From NCBI GenBank assembly GCA_902774335.1, contig CACYHW010000004.1:76478-140477 (forward strand): a stretch of 64,000 bases of DNA, written 5' to 3'. The notes under the pieces are model-generated. The model saw only the letters and a program-made list of their open reading frames with translations. It did not search any database and had not been told where the DNA came from. Within the stretch, counting starts at the first letter, position 1; each line of letters opens with the position of its first letter. Position numbers and translations under genes: made by a program. Source of the DNA: an uncultured Bacteroidales bacterium (GTDB lineage Bacteria > Bacteroidota > Bacteroidia > Bacteroidales > Bacteroidaceae). Positions 1 to 8,447 of the stretch are shown here, in pieces.

Positions 1-773
1 TGCTTGAGGATATCGCCGTTCTTACAGGCGGATTCGTAATCAGCGAGGAGCGTGGTGTTAAGCTGGAGCAGGCTACAATGGATATGCTTGGTACAGCCGA
101 GAAGATCACCATCACCAAGGACAACACCACTATCGTAAACGGTAAGGGTGCCAAGGACAAGATCGCTGACCGCGTTGCCCAGATCAAGGCTCAGATCAAG
201 ACCACCACAAGCGACTATGACAAGGAGAAGCTCCAGGAGCGTCTTGCCAAACTGTCAGGCGGTGTTGCAGTGATCAAGGTAGGTGCTCCCTCTGAGACTG
301 AGATGAAGGAGAAGAAGGACCGTGTTGACGATGCTCTGTGCGCAACCCGCGCCGCTATCGAGGAGGGTATCGTAGCCGGCGGCGGTGTAGCTTACATCCG
401 TTCAATCAGCGCCCTTGACAAGATCAAGGGTGAGAATGCCGATGAGCAGACCGGTATCCAGATCATCCGTCGCGCCATTGAGGAGCCTCTGCGTCAGATT
501 GTGTTCAACGCAGGCAAGGAGGGATCGGTAGTAGTTCAGAAGGTTATGGAGGGCAAGGGTGACTTTGGTTACAATGCCCGCTACGACCGCTACGAGGATA
601 TGGTCAAGGCCGGTGTGGTTGATCCCGCCAAGGTTACACGCGTAGCTCTTGAGAACGCCGCCTCGATTGCCGGTATGTTCCTGACCACCGAGTGCGTGAT
701 CGTTGAGAAGAAGGAGGATAAGCCGATGCCTGCCATGGCTCCCGGAATGGGCGGCATGGACGGCATGATGTAA
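1..773 (+). CDS. groL: Chaperonin GroEL (Hsp60), C-terminal part, 5' truncated by window edge
   Basis: This is the large subunit of the GroEL/GroES folding chamber, a cytoplasmic ATP-driven chaperone. The reading frame is open from the window edge (codons from base 3 read [16 protein letters not shown]), so the gene begins upstream; about 256 of the usual 545 or so residues are present. Visible landmarks are the apical-to-intermediate domain stretch, the equatorial segment with [21 protein letters not shown], and the typical C-terminal tail ending GMGGMDGMM. An internal ATG at base 78 is not the start. A strong terminator follows, so groEL closes its transcription unit here. groES would be expected upstream, outside the window. 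The identification is secure. Confidence 0.98.
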   Translation, partial: LEDIAVLTGGFVISEERGVKLEQATMDMLGTAEKITITKDNTTIVNGKGAKDKIADRVAQIKAQIKTTTSDYDKEKLQERLAKLSGGVAVIKVGAPSETEMKEKKDRVDDALCATRAAIEEGIVAGGGVAYIRSISALDKIKGENADEQTGIQIIRRAIEEPLRQIVFNAGKEGSVVVQKVMEGKGDFGYNARYDRYEDMVKAGVVDPAKVTRVALENAASIAGMFLTTECVIVEKKEDKPMPAMAPGMGGMDGMM

Positions 774-794
774 TCATCCTCACAGTCATATCAG

Positions 795-836
795 GAAAGA
801 TGGTTCCCATAATCACGGAGCCATCTTTCTTTTTTT
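795..836 (+). terminator. Rho-independent terminator after groEL
   Basis: A stem GAAAGATGG/CCATCTTTC (795-803 with 821-829), extendable inward by a T-G wobble and TCC/GGA, is followed directly by a run of T (830-836). It lies 20 bases after the groEL stop codon. Confidence 0.9.
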
Positions 837-886
837 CAGGTTATTATTAGTAATTTCGCAGGACTAACTAAATCTTATTGCTGACA

Positions 887-2152
887 ATGAATAAACTGTC
901 ATTATCTGTTATTATGTTTTCTGCTCTGGCTGTTTCCTGTCAGTCAGACTATGAGCCCGGCATAAAGGGCTATCGCAGTGTGGGAGACTGGGGTTACATG
1001 GTTGACTCCATCGATATCGTCGTACCTGACCGTGCTGCAGTCAAGAACCTTAAGGCAAGTGATTTTGAGCTTACCGGTAACACCTACGGAACTCCGTATG
1101 ATCCCAATACCGGTGAATTCGCCCAGGATTATGCTGATGATGAGATATCGGTCTCAATAGACCGTAACAGGGTTCGTGTAAGGTTCCGCCCGTTCCGTGA
1201 GGAGGGCCGTCTGGGCCAGAATTTCCGTTCTGTTCCATGGGAACTCAAATGTGAGAAGGCCGGTATCACCGTCACTGACAAGGATGTGACCGATTTTGCT
1301 ACCGACATTATTGACGATTGTATAACGGGCAGTTTCAGCTATGCCGGACTTACCCGTGAATATATGCTTTATCTCCCTAAGGATGAGAACGGCAATCCTT
1401 TGAAGAATGTGCCGCTGCTGGTTTGGCAGATAGGCGGAGGCGAGTACAACAAGCCTCTTCTGGAGACTATCATAGCCAACCGCGGCCTGGTGGCACTGCC
1501 CCAGAAAGGCGTAAAGTGCGCTGTACTGGAGTTTGCACTGGCTAATGAGAACTACTCATACAGTGCTTCACTGTTCCCCGAGAAGATTAAGCTCATTGAC
1601 CGTAACAACGCCTTGCAGATGGCTTTCATCGATACTCTGATTGAACAGGGACTGGTTGACGGCAGCAGACTGTTCTGCGCAGGCGCCAGCAGCGGCGGCG
1701 GTTGCACCATGCGTTTCATGATGCAGTTTGCCGACCGTTTCAAGGCTGCCATACCGTGCTGTGCAATGGACCCCATCGTACCCATACACAGGGTTAACGA
1801 GAAGTATGACGGACAGTTTACAAACGATGTGGTCAAGGCTTTCCAGGGTGATGTATACCGCTGGAACGGCACTGAGATGGTGGCTTCAAAGATCAATCTG
1901 GATGCATTCCTGTCAACTCCGCTCTATTTTGTGCATGCACAGGATGACCAGACCTGCAAGGTGATAAGTTCACACGTATACTTTGACGCCCGCAAGAGAC
2001 TGGGCGCAAAGGACGACAGGATTACCATATATTCCGATGAATATATGAAGAAGTTCGGTGTGGGCGGCATGTTGAACCATTTCTCATGGGTAACACTGCT
2101 CGACGACTACTCGGAGGGCTCTGCTATGGACTGGCTTTTGAAACAATTCTGA
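887..2152 (+). CDS. Secreted lipoprotein alpha/beta-hydrolase (PHB-depolymerase/feruloyl-esterase-like)
   Basis: Predicted surface or periplasmic lipoprotein esterase of about 421 residues. The first ATG after a TTG at 878 gives a clean signal peptide ending in the lipobox ALAVSC, so the ATG is preferred. An N-terminal beta-rich region of about 120 residues precedes an alpha/beta-hydrolase domain. The nucleophile elbow GASSGG, a late acid in HAQDDQT and a histidine in LNHFSW are in the right order for a Ser-Asp-His triad. The family includes polyhydroxybutyrate depolymerase-like and carbohydrate esterases that act on polymer side chains; the substrate cannot be read from sequence. A weak -7-like TAATTTCG at 851-858 lies upstream. 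Four bases separate it from purN, but it is probably an independent function. Confidence 0.75.
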   Translation: MNKLSLSVIMFSALAVSCQSDYEPGIKGYRSVGDWGYMVDSIDIVVPDRAAVKNLKASDFELTGNTYGTPYDPNTGEFAQDYADDEISVSIDRNRVRVRFRPFREEGRLGQNFRSVPWELKCEKAGITVTDKDVTDFATDIIDDCITGSFSYAGLTREYMLYLPKDENGNPLKNVPLLVWQIGGGEYNKPLLETIIANRGLVALPQKGVKCAVLEFALANENYSYSASLFPEKIKLIDRNNALQMAFIDTLIEQGLVDGSRLFCAGASSGGGCTMRFMMQFADRFKAAIPCCAMDPIVPIHRVNEKYDGQFTNDVVKAFQGDVYRWNGTEMVASKINLDAFLSTPLYFVHAQDDQTCKVISSHVYFDARKRLGAKDDRITIYSDEYMKKFGVGGMLNHFSWVTLLDDYSEGSAMDWLLKQF

Positions 2153-2156
2153 TAAG

Positions 2157-2828
2157 ATGATAAGACTTGCCATACTGGCATCGGCCAACGGAACCAATGC
2201 ACAGGCCATAATTGAGGCTGCGCGTGACGGACGTCTTGACGCCCGGATTCCCGTTGTGCTTACAAACAAGGAGGATGCGGGTGTGATTGCACGCGCCCGC
2301 AATTTTGGCATTCCGGTCGAGGTGGTTCCCTCCAAGGGCCACAGGAACCGTGCCGAGTATGATGCATTAGTGGTGGAAACACTGAGAAAATACGATGTCG
2401 ATACCGTTGCGCTGGCCGGTTGGATGCGCATACTGAGCGAGGTGTTCGTAAATGCCTTCCAGGACAGGATTCTGAACCTGCATCCCGCGCTTCTGCCCAG
2501 CTTCAAGGGTGCTACGGCCATTGCCGATGCCTACGAGCACGGGGTCAGGGTTACGGGCTGCTCGGTCCATCTGGTTACTCCCGAGCTAGACGCCGGCCCT
2601 GTGATTATCCAGGCAGCCGTACCCGTAAACGGAACGGTGGACGAGCTGGAGGCGCAGATACACCGCATGGAGCATCGCATTTTCCCTCAGGCCCTGCAGT
2701 GGTTTGCCGAGGGCCGTATCAGCGTTTGGGGACACAAGATAAACGTGGCACCGGCATCGGAACGTGTTAAGAAGATTGATTATATAGAGGGGTGCATTGT
2801 TTCACCTCCGTTAGAAGAAAAGATATGA
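2157..2828 (+). CDS. purN: Phosphoribosylglycinamide formyltransferase
   Basis: Catalyses formyl transfer from 10-formyl-THF to GAR, the third step of de novo purine synthesis, in the cytoplasm. The 223 residues carry the family core NLHPALLPSF, with catalytic N107 and H109, and LDAGPVI with D145. These match E. coli N106/H108/D144 almost position for position. An N-terminal phosphoribosyl-binding loop (ASANGTNAQAI) replaces the usual GNGSN-type loop. The stop overlaps the next start as ATGA, so it is translationally coupled to the purine nucleoside phosphorylase. It is the first gene of a compact operon running to comF. Confidence 0.96.
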   Translation: MIRLAILASANGTNAQAIIEAARDGRLDARIPVVLTNKEDAGVIARARNFGIPVEVVPSKGHRNRAEYDALVVETLRKYDVDTVALAGWMRILSEVFVNAFQDRILNLHPALLPSFKGATAIADAYEHGVRVTGCSVHLVTPELDAGPVIIQAAVPVNGTVDELEAQIHRMEHRIFPQALQWFAEGRISVWGHKINVAPASERVKKIDYIEGCIVSPPLEEKI

Positions 2829-3538
2829 GCAAGGAACAGACACCGTCGGCACACATTGCCGCCAATTACGATGATATCGCCAAGACAGTGATAATGTGCG
2901 GAGACCCCCTCCGTGCCAAGTTCATTGCCGAGAAGTATCTGGAGAACCCTGTACTCTACAACGAGATCCGCGGAATGCTGGGTTATACCGGTTATTACAA
3001 CGGCAAGCGCGTATCGGTCCAGGGTCATGGAATGGGAATACCCTCAATAGGAATCTACTCCTACGAGCTGTTCAACTTCTATGATGTGGAGCGCATTATC
3101 AGGATAGGAACCGCAGGTGCCCTGACCGACGAGATGAAAATAGGCGACATGCTCTTTGCACAGGCTGCCTGCACCGACTCGGACTACGGTCATCAGTACG
3201 GATTCCCGGCACGTTTTGCGCCCATAGCCGACTTCGGCCTGCTTGAGGATGCCGTCCGCGTGGCTCGTGAAAACAACTTCCCGTTCCAGGTGGGCAATAT
3301 CTACTCGGCCGATGTGTTCTACGACGAGTCCAACCGTCAGATGAAATGGGGAAAGTTCGGTGTCAAGGCCGTTGAGATGGAGTCATCGGGACTCTATATC
3401 AACGCTGCCGCTGCCGGAAAAAAAGCGCTTACAATCTGTACCATATCGGACCAGCTGGTGCGCGGCAACTTTGCTACAACCGAGCAGCGCCGCTCCAGCT
3501 TTACCAACATGATGAAAGTTGCATTGGAGATAGCCTGA
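2825..3538 (+). CDS. deoD: Purine nucleoside phosphorylase, DeoD type
   Basis: Hexameric low-molecular-weight PNP that cleaves purine (deoxy)nucleosides with phosphate, for purine salvage. It is 237 residues, close to E. coli DeoD (239). GDPLRAKFIAEKYLE contains the phosphate-binding arginine, VEMESSGLY the nucleoside-binding segment, and ISDQLVRG the catalytic aspartate. The open frame extends to 2792, but the ATG at 2825 gives the family N-terminus and the ATGA overlap with purN, so that start is chosen. The pairing with purN makes a purine synthesis/salvage couple. Confidence 0.96.
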   Translation: MSKEQTPSAHIAANYDDIAKTVIMCGDPLRAKFIAEKYLENPVLYNEIRGMLGYTGYYNGKRVSVQGHGMGIPSIGIYSYELFNFYDVERIIRIGTAGALTDEMKIGDMLFAQAACTDSDYGHQYGFPARFAPIADFGLLEDAVRVARENNFPFQVGNIYSADVFYDESNRQMKWGKFGVKAVEMESSGLYINAAAAGKKALTICTISDQLVRGNFATTEQRRSSFTNMMKVALEIA

Positions 3539-3540
3539 TT

Positions 3541-3972
3541 ATGAAAAAGGGATCACTCATACTCGCTACAGCAGTACTGCTTATGCTTACCGGCTGCCAG
3601 AAGGAGGAGTTTGCCGAAGCTCCCGTGTACGGCGACATATACTGCTCGTCGTCGCATCCCGAGGTGGGTGATACCGTATATCTCAGGGTTCAGATTATTT
3701 ACGCCGGAAACCGTATCAACAGCGGAGCCTACAACTGGAAAATCCGTGATCCTTTCAGCGAAATAACCTCCATTACCACCAGATTTATCAGAAAGACCGG
3801 CGAGAAGTCGCTGTCGCAGGTTCCGGAGACGCAGTGGATTCCCAAGGAAGAGGGAAACCATATAATAAACATGTCGGCCAAGTTCAGTTACTCCATGGGT
3901 GACAGAAACTCCATCATGCGAGGTTCCGCATCGGCATACGGTTCAGTCAAGGTCTATCCTAAATCAAACTGA
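3541..3972 (+). CDS. Small lipoprotein of unknown function
   Basis: A 143-residue protein with a signal peptide and lipobox (LMLTGC at about residues 15-20), so probably anchored to the inner or outer membrane. The mature part is beta-rich (YLRVQIIYAGNRI, NHIINMSAKFSY) and could be a single immunoglobulin-like domain. I do not recognise a named family. It starts two bases after the deoD stop and abuts prmC with no gap, so it is co-transcribed with housekeeping genes that give no hint of its role. Confidence 0.7.
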   Translation: MKKGSLILATAVLLMLTGCQKEEFAEAPVYGDIYCSSSHPEVGDTVYLRVQIIYAGNRINSGAYNWKIRDPFSEITSITTRFIRKTGEKSLSQVPETQWIPKEEGNHIINMSAKFSYSMGDRNSIMRGSASAYGSVKVYPKSN

Positions 3973-4806
3973 ATGAAAGAGCTCCTGACGTCCATAGACA
4001 GAGCTTTGGGCAGACGTTTTGAGGCATTGGAGCTGGAGTCTGTCAGGAGAGCGCTTTGTACCGAATATCTTGGCATCAGTGCCTTGTCATACTATACTAA
4101 AGAAACTCTGAAACCGGATGCTGAGCGGGACAGGCGTCTGGCCGATGCGCTGGCACGGCTGGCTGGTGGTGAGCCGCTTCAGTACCTGCTGGGATGGGCT
4201 CCGTTCTGCGGATTGCAGTTCAAGGTGGATAGCCGGGTGCTGATACCGCGTCCCGAGACTGCCGAGCTTGTGGAGTGGGTGGAACAGGACTGCGCCGGCA
4301 CAGGCTCGCTGCTGGATATAGGCACCGGAAGCGGTTGCATAGCAGTGACGCTGGCACATAAGCTGCCCGGCTGGAAGGTTCAGGGCTGGGATATAAGCGC
4401 CGATGCACTGGATGTGGCGCGTGAGAACAGCCGTCTGAACGGAACTCAAGTTACATTCAGCCAGGTGGATATCCTGGCCGATGCCAAGCCGGAGGGCCGT
4501 TTTGACGTGATTGTAAGCAATCCTCCCTATGTGCTGGACTCCGAAAGGGACAGCATGGAGAGTACGGTGCTTGACTATGAGCCACATACCGCGCTGTTTG
4601 TACGGGACAATGATCCGCTGGTCTTTTACCGGGCTATAGCGGAGTTTGCAGTCGGGGCACTGAACGGCGGCGGACGTCTCTATTTTGAGATCAATCCGCT
4701 CAAGGCACAGGATATGAACGATTTGCTTGTTGATGCAGGATTCCACAATGTGGAACTGCGCAATGATATATTTGGAAAAACACGTATGATAAAAGCTGTA
4801 CTATGA
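3973..4806 (+). CDS. prmC: Peptide chain release factor N5-glutamine methyltransferase
   Basis: Methylates the glutamine of the GGQ motif in release factors RF1/RF2 using SAM. Of 277 residues, the first 80 or so form the helical release-factor-binding domain. The Rossmann part has the SAM loop LDIGTGSGCIAVTLA and the substrate-binding NPPYV motif at residues 183-187, where NPPY is diagnostic for amide-nitrogen methyltransferases. The stop overlaps the recX start (ATGA). Confidence 0.95.
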   Translation: MKELLTSIDRALGRRFEALELESVRRALCTEYLGISALSYYTKETLKPDAERDRRLADALARLAGGEPLQYLLGWAPFCGLQFKVDSRVLIPRPETAELVEWVEQDCAGTGSLLDIGTGSGCIAVTLAHKLPGWKVQGWDISADALDVARENSRLNGTQVTFSQVDILADAKPEGRFDVIVSNPPYVLDSERDSMESTVLDYEPHTALFVRDNDPLVFYRAIAEFAVGALNGGGRLYFEINPLKAQDMNDLLVDAGFHNVELRNDIFGKTRMIKAVL

Positions 4807-5273
4807 CTGAAACAGAGGGAAAAGCACTTGCCGAACGATACTGTTCGGGAGCAGAGCATTGCTGCCACGAGGTGCGGGCCATGCTCTTGAGGCACAAAGC
4901 CGAGAGTGAGGATATTGAGCGTATCCTCAAGCACCTGATCAAAGAGGGTTATATTGACGAGTCTCGCTATGCGCGTGCATTGGTTCATGACAAGGTGCGG
5001 TTTGCCAAGTGGGGCCGCAACAAGATTGCACAGGCACTCCGGCAGAAACGCATCCCGGCTGATATCGCCGATGCGGCTCTGGAATCCATTGATGAGGATG
5101 AGTATATGTCGGCCCTCAAGGAGATAACAGCATCACGTTACCGTGCTGTCAAGGGCGCGACTGAGTATGAGCGCAAACTTAAGACCATGAAAACAGTCTG
5201 TGGACGCGGATATGAGCCTCAGTTGGTGCGTCAGGTTCTGAATATGTCCGATGCCCCCGACTCCATGTTCTGA
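4803..5273 (+). CDS. recX: Regulatory protein RecX
   Basis: RecX-family modulator of RecA filaments; 156 residues made of repeated three-helix units. Family features visible are HLIKEGYIDESRYARALVHDKVRFAKWG and the KIAQALRQKRIPADIADAAL repeat. recA itself is not in the window. It is translationally coupled to prmC and followed five bases later by comF. Confidence 0.88.
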   Translation: MTETEGKALAERYCSGAEHCCHEVRAMLLRHKAESEDIERILKHLIKEGYIDESRYARALVHDKVRFAKWGRNKIAQALRQKRIPADIADAALESIDEDEYMSALKEITASRYRAVKGATEYERKLKTMKTVCGRGYEPQLVRQVLNMSDAPDSMF

Positions 5274-5278
5274 CAATC

Positions 5279-5992
5279 ATGGAACCTTGTGGTTATAAAC
5301 GCCCCGGCTTGCCAAGGATGCTGCTGGAGTTTGTGTTTCCGCGCTATTGCAAGGTGTGCGGACGCCGTCTTGACCCATCTGAGGATCAGCTTTGCATTAC
5401 CTGCTTCCTGGGTCTGCCGCGGATTGAATATCGTCAGGATACGTTGAGCCTTACCGAGCGTATGCTTATTACCGAGAAGAGTCTGGTCCGTGCCGCCTCG
5501 CTGTTCCAATACAGCAAGGAGAGTGACTACCGCAACATACTGTTCCACCTTAAATACTGGCATCATCCCAAGGTAGGACAGTGGCTGGCGTGTGTGGGCG
5601 CAACGGAGCTTCGGGACAAGGGATTCTTTGAGGGCATAGACTGCATTGTGCCTATGCCTATCTCATACTGGAAAGAGCTTCGCCGCGGCTACAACCAGTG
5701 TTCCTATATTGCCAAGGGCATACGTCAGGCCACCGGTATCCCTATCATAAGCAATGCCATAGTTCTGGAAAAGAAGCACTCCAAGCAGGCGGGTCTGGGC
5801 AAATTCCAGCGCTGGAAAAATGCGGAGAACCTGTTCAAGGTCACCGCCTCGGAACTCCTTGCCGGAAAACACATTCTGGTTATTGACGATGTTATTACCA
5901 CGGGAGCCACGCTCTGCTCCCTGATTGACGTCATGGAAAGCGATATTCCTAACATTAAGGTAAGTGTCTTTACTCTTGCAATTGCTTACTAA
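5279..5992 (+). CDS. ComF family protein (phosphoribosyltransferase-like)
   Basis: A 237-residue ComF/GntX-family protein. An N-terminal cysteine cluster (CKVCGRR...CITC) looks like a zinc-binding knuckle. The C-terminal type I phosphoribosyltransferase domain has the PRPP loop VIDDVITTGATL. Relatives are needed for DNA uptake in naturally competent bacteria, but the domain is also widespread in bacteria with no known competence. It is the last gene of the purN-comF run. Confidence 0.88.
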   Translation: MEPCGYKRPGLPRMLLEFVFPRYCKVCGRRLDPSEDQLCITCFLGLPRIEYRQDTLSLTERMLITEKSLVRAASLFQYSKESDYRNILFHLKYWHHPKVGQWLACVGATELRDKGFFEGIDCIVPMPISYWKELRRGYNQCSYIAKGIRQATGIPIISNAIVLEKKHSKQAGLGKFQRWKNAENLFKVTASELLAGKHILVIDDVITTGATLCSLIDVMESDIPNIKVSVFTLAIAY

Positions 5993-6011
5993 CTGGAAAG
6001 AGCATTTCGGA

Positions 6012-6145
6012 TTATTTTTTGGGGGCATTGACGTCAAAACTACGGCCCTTCGGGCCTATCCCTCCCACCGCTTCGCGGCGGGCCCCTCCCTCTAACGTGC
6101 CGAGGGTGGCAACGGTTTTGCCTGTCAATGTCCCCCAAAAAATAA
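6012..6145. repeat. Large palindromic element with internal hairpins (MITE- or structured-RNA-like)
   Basis: Outer arms 6012-6032 and 6124-6145 are inverted copies (TTTTTTGGGGG ... CCCCCAAAAAA, then CATTGAC/GTCAATG) with one inserted base. CAAAAC/GTTTTG continue the pairing inward at 6035-6040/6115-6120. Inside lie at least two GC-rich hairpins: GGCCC-TTC-GGGCC (6044-6056) and CCGC-TTC-GCGG (6068-6078, extended by CCC/GGG). A third possible hairpin is GCC...GGC at 6099-6110. The layout is multibranched. No convincing gene lies in it. It may be a non-autonomous mobile repeat or a folded RNA. Confidence 0.75.
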
Positions 6146-6187
6146 ATCCTCCATTTGTGCGGTATTCTATGGATGTCAAATTCTTTG

Positions 6188-6195
6188 TACCTTTG
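6188..6195 (+). promoter_or_regulatory. Bacteroidota-type -7 promoter element for queA
   Basis: TACCTTTG matches the Bacteroidota -7 consensus TAnnTTTG and ends eight bases before the queA ATG, implying a very short leader. Confidence 0.6.
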
Positions 6196-6203
6196 CAGAC
6201 CGA

Positions 6204-7448
6204 ATGGAGGAAAGCGTAAAACATATCAGGATTAGTGAGTTCAATTATCCGCTGCCCGATGAGCGGATTGCTAAGTTTCCTTTGACCGAGAGGGACAGTT
6301 CCAAGCTGTTGCTTTACAGGCATGGGGAGGTTAGTCATGATGTATTCCGGAATCTGCCGGAGTATTTGCCTAAGGGGGCTTTGATGATCTTTAATAATAC
6401 TAAGGTGATTCAGGCCAGACTCCATTTCCGCAAGGAGGCTACGGGCGGTCCCAAGTCAACGGGTGCCCTGATTGAGATATTCTTGCTTGAGCCGGCCGAT
6501 CCTAATGACTATCAGGTTATGTTTACCCGGACGGAGCGTTGCAGCTGGTACTGTCTGGTGGGTAACCTTAAGCGTTGGAAGGATGATACTCCGGTGCTGC
6601 GCAATACTGTTCAGATAGGTGATCGTACCATTACTCTTGAAGCACGGCGAGGACCTGTGCACGGTACCAGTTACCGCATTGACTTTAGCTGGGACGGAGG
6701 TGTAAGTTGGGCTGAGCTGCTTGAGGCTGTGGGTGAGATTCCAATTCCGCCATATCTTAACCGTGAGTCACAGGAGAGTGACAAGACTACATACCAGACC
6801 GTATATTCCAAGATTAAGGGCAGCGTGGCCGCTCCTACTGCAGGACTGCACTTTACCGAGCGAGTTCTCAAGGATCTGGATGCTCACGGAATAGACCGCG
6901 AAGAACTGACGCTGCATGTGGGTGCAGGAACGTTCCGTCCGGTAAAATCGGAAGAGATAAGCGGCCACGAGATGCATACTGAGTTCATTGCGGTAAAACG
7001 TAGCACTATTGAGAAACTGATTGCGCACGGCGGTGAGACCATTGCCGTAGGAACCACATCAGTCCGCACCATTGAGAGCCTCTATTATATAGGTGTATAT
7101 CTGAGCACCCATCCCGATGCCACCGAGGAGGAGATGCACGTAAACCAGTGGACCCCCTATGACACCAACCCCACAATGTCATCGGTAGAGTCCCTCCAAT
7201 ATATCCTGGATTATCTGGACCGTCATCATCTTGATGTGCTCAAGACCAGTACCCAAATCATAATAGCACCGGGCTACAGATACCACATAGTAAAAATGAT
7301 GGTAACCAACTTCCACCAGCCGCAGAGCACCCTGCTCCTGCTGGTGTCAGCCTTTGTGAACGGAGACTGGAAAACCATCTACCGCTACGCCCTGGATAAT
7401 GATTTCCGTTTCCTGAGCTACGGTGACTCCTCCCTGCTCATTCCGTAA
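6204..7448 (+). CDS. queA: tRNA preQ1(34) S-adenosylmethionine ribosyltransferase-isomerase
   Basis: Converts preQ1 at the wobble position of tRNA to epoxyqueuosine by transferring the ribosyl part of SAM. The 414 residues are longer than E. coli QueA (356). Family landmarks are FNYPLPDERIAKFP, the VKGSVAAPTAGLHFTE-type segment (here KIKGSVAAPTAGLHFT), LHVGAGTFRPV, and the TNFHQPQSTLLLLVSAF block near the C-terminus. The extra length is spread through internal insertions. The ATG at 6204 sits immediately after the -7 element, and its N-terminus fits the family. Confidence 0.95.
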   Translation: MEESVKHIRISEFNYPLPDERIAKFPLTERDSSKLLLYRHGEVSHDVFRNLPEYLPKGALMIFNNTKVIQARLHFRKEATGGPKSTGALIEIFLLEPADPNDYQVMFTRTERCSWYCLVGNLKRWKDDTPVLRNTVQIGDRTITLEARRGPVHGTSYRIDFSWDGGVSWAELLEAVGEIPIPPYLNRESQESDKTTYQTVYSKIKGSVAAPTAGLHFTERVLKDLDAHGIDREELTLHVGAGTFRPVKSEEISGHEMHTEFIAVKRSTIEKLIAHGGETIAVGTTSVRTIESLYYIGVYLSTHPDATEEEMHVNQWTPYDTNPTMSSVESLQYILDYLDRHHLDVLKTSTQIIIAPGYRYHIVKMMVTNFHQPQSTLLLLVSAFVNGDWKTIYRYALDNDFRFLSYGDSSLLIP

Positions 7449-7470
7449 TAAATACATAAAACAGAACGAT

Positions 7471-8328
7471 ATGGATAGACCCACAGTAGCGCTGATGTAT
7501 GATTTTGACGGAACTCTGTCGCCGTCATATATGCAGGAGTATGACTTTATGGATGCTATAGGACTGACCGATAAGGACAAGTTCTGGGAGCAAAGTCACG
7601 GCTTGGCAGAGAAGCAGAAGTCCAGCACAATCCTGGCCTACATGAAACTGATGGTGGATAAGGCACAGGAGAACGGCATAAGCATACGCCGCCAGCAGTT
7701 CGTGGAGTTCGGTCGCGGAATAGGGTTCTTTCCAGGAGTGGAGCAGTGGTTTGAGCTGATAAACCGCAAGGGCGCCGAGATGGGAGTGAATGTGGAGCAC
7801 TACATAATCTCATCGGGCCTTAAGGAACTCATTGAGGGTACATCGATAGCCAAATACTTTAAGCAGATATACGCCTGCTCATTCATGTATGAGAACGACA
7901 AGGCCGTCTGGCCCGCCGTGGCAGTGGATTTTACATCCAAGACCCAGTTCATATTCATGATAAACAAGGGCATCTATGACATCTGGCGTAACGCCCAGAT
8001 CAATGATTCCATGCCCGATGAGGGACGTCCGGTTCCGTTCCATAACATGATTTATTTTGGTGACGGAGAGACCGATATCCCCAGCATGCGCATAGTAAAG
8101 GGCGAGGGAGGCCACTCAATAGCCATTTACAAGCCCGGCAACGAATCCAGCCGCGCACAGGCCCGCAACCTGGTACAGAGAGGCCGCGTAAACTTTGCCT
8201 GCCCGGGCGATTACCGTGAGGGCAGCGAACTCTACAACGCCGTAATAGCCACCATAGCCAAGGTAAAGACAGGCTCCGATTTCCACAAGCTGGAGCGCCA
8301 GAACCAAAAGTCCATGCTCGAGGACTGA
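7471..8328 (+). CDS. HAD-superfamily phosphatase
   Basis: Cytoplasmic haloacid-dehalogenase-type hydrolase of 285 residues. Motif I DFDGTLSP (about residues 10-17) carries the two catalytic aspartates, a serine motif sits in IISSG, and motif IV is FGDGETDIPSM. A cap domain lies between motifs I and II. The substrate is unknown. The frame is open back to 7423 inside queA, but the ATG at 7471 places motif I at the usual distance and removes the overlap. Confidence 0.8.
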   Translation: MDRPTVALMYDFDGTLSPSYMQEYDFMDAIGLTDKDKFWEQSHGLAEKQKSSTILAYMKLMVDKAQENGISIRRQQFVEFGRGIGFFPGVEQWFELINRKGAEMGVNVEHYIISSGLKELIEGTSIAKYFKQIYACSFMYENDKAVWPAVAVDFTSKTQFIFMINKGIYDIWRNAQINDSMPDEGRPVPFHNMIYFGDGETDIPSMRIVKGEGGHSIAIYKPGNESSRAQARNLVQRGRVNFACPGDYREGSELYNAVIATIAKVKTGSDFHKLERQNQKSMLED

Positions 8329-8379
8329 GTTCCTCTTCCGTTTCCCTTTGCAGGAGTTTACAAAATGAGAACGACTGTG

Positions 8380-8396
8380 CAAAACGCCCCGTTTTG
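8380..8396 (+). terminator. Short perfect hairpin, possible terminator
   Basis: CAAAACG-CCC-CGTTTTG is a perfect 7-bp stem in the gap between the HAD gene and etfB. No T tract follows, so it may act weakly or in another way. Confidence 0.35.
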
Positions 8397-8414
8397 TCAC
8401 ATCCCCAAAAGGTT

Positions 8415-8447
8415 AGGGGTAGCTTTATCCGTATCTTTGCTACCCCT
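8415..8447 (+). promoter_or_regulatory. etfB promoter inside a 9-bp inverted repeat (candidate operator)
   Basis: The -7 element TATCTTTG (8432-8439) lies between and touches the arms of a perfect inverted repeat, AGGGGTAGC (8415-8423) and GCTACCCCT (8439-8447). The right arm ends at the base before the etfB ATG. This arrangement suits a repressor site or an RNA hairpin that hides the start. Confidence 0.5.

Noticed and set aside
878-886. TTG at 878 as start of the lipoprotein esterase
   Set aside because: The ATG at 887 gives a standard short signal peptide with lipobox; the upstream codons add nothing.
2792-2824. Upstream ATG at 2792 as the deoD start
   Set aside because: It would overlap purN by 37 bases and add 11 residues absent from DeoD proteins. 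The ATGA overlap at 2825 is the normal operon arrangement.
6019-6219. Small open frames on both strands across the palindromic element
   Set aside because: They exist only because the GC-rich hairpins lack stops. There is no promoter or protein feature, and one overlaps the queA start.
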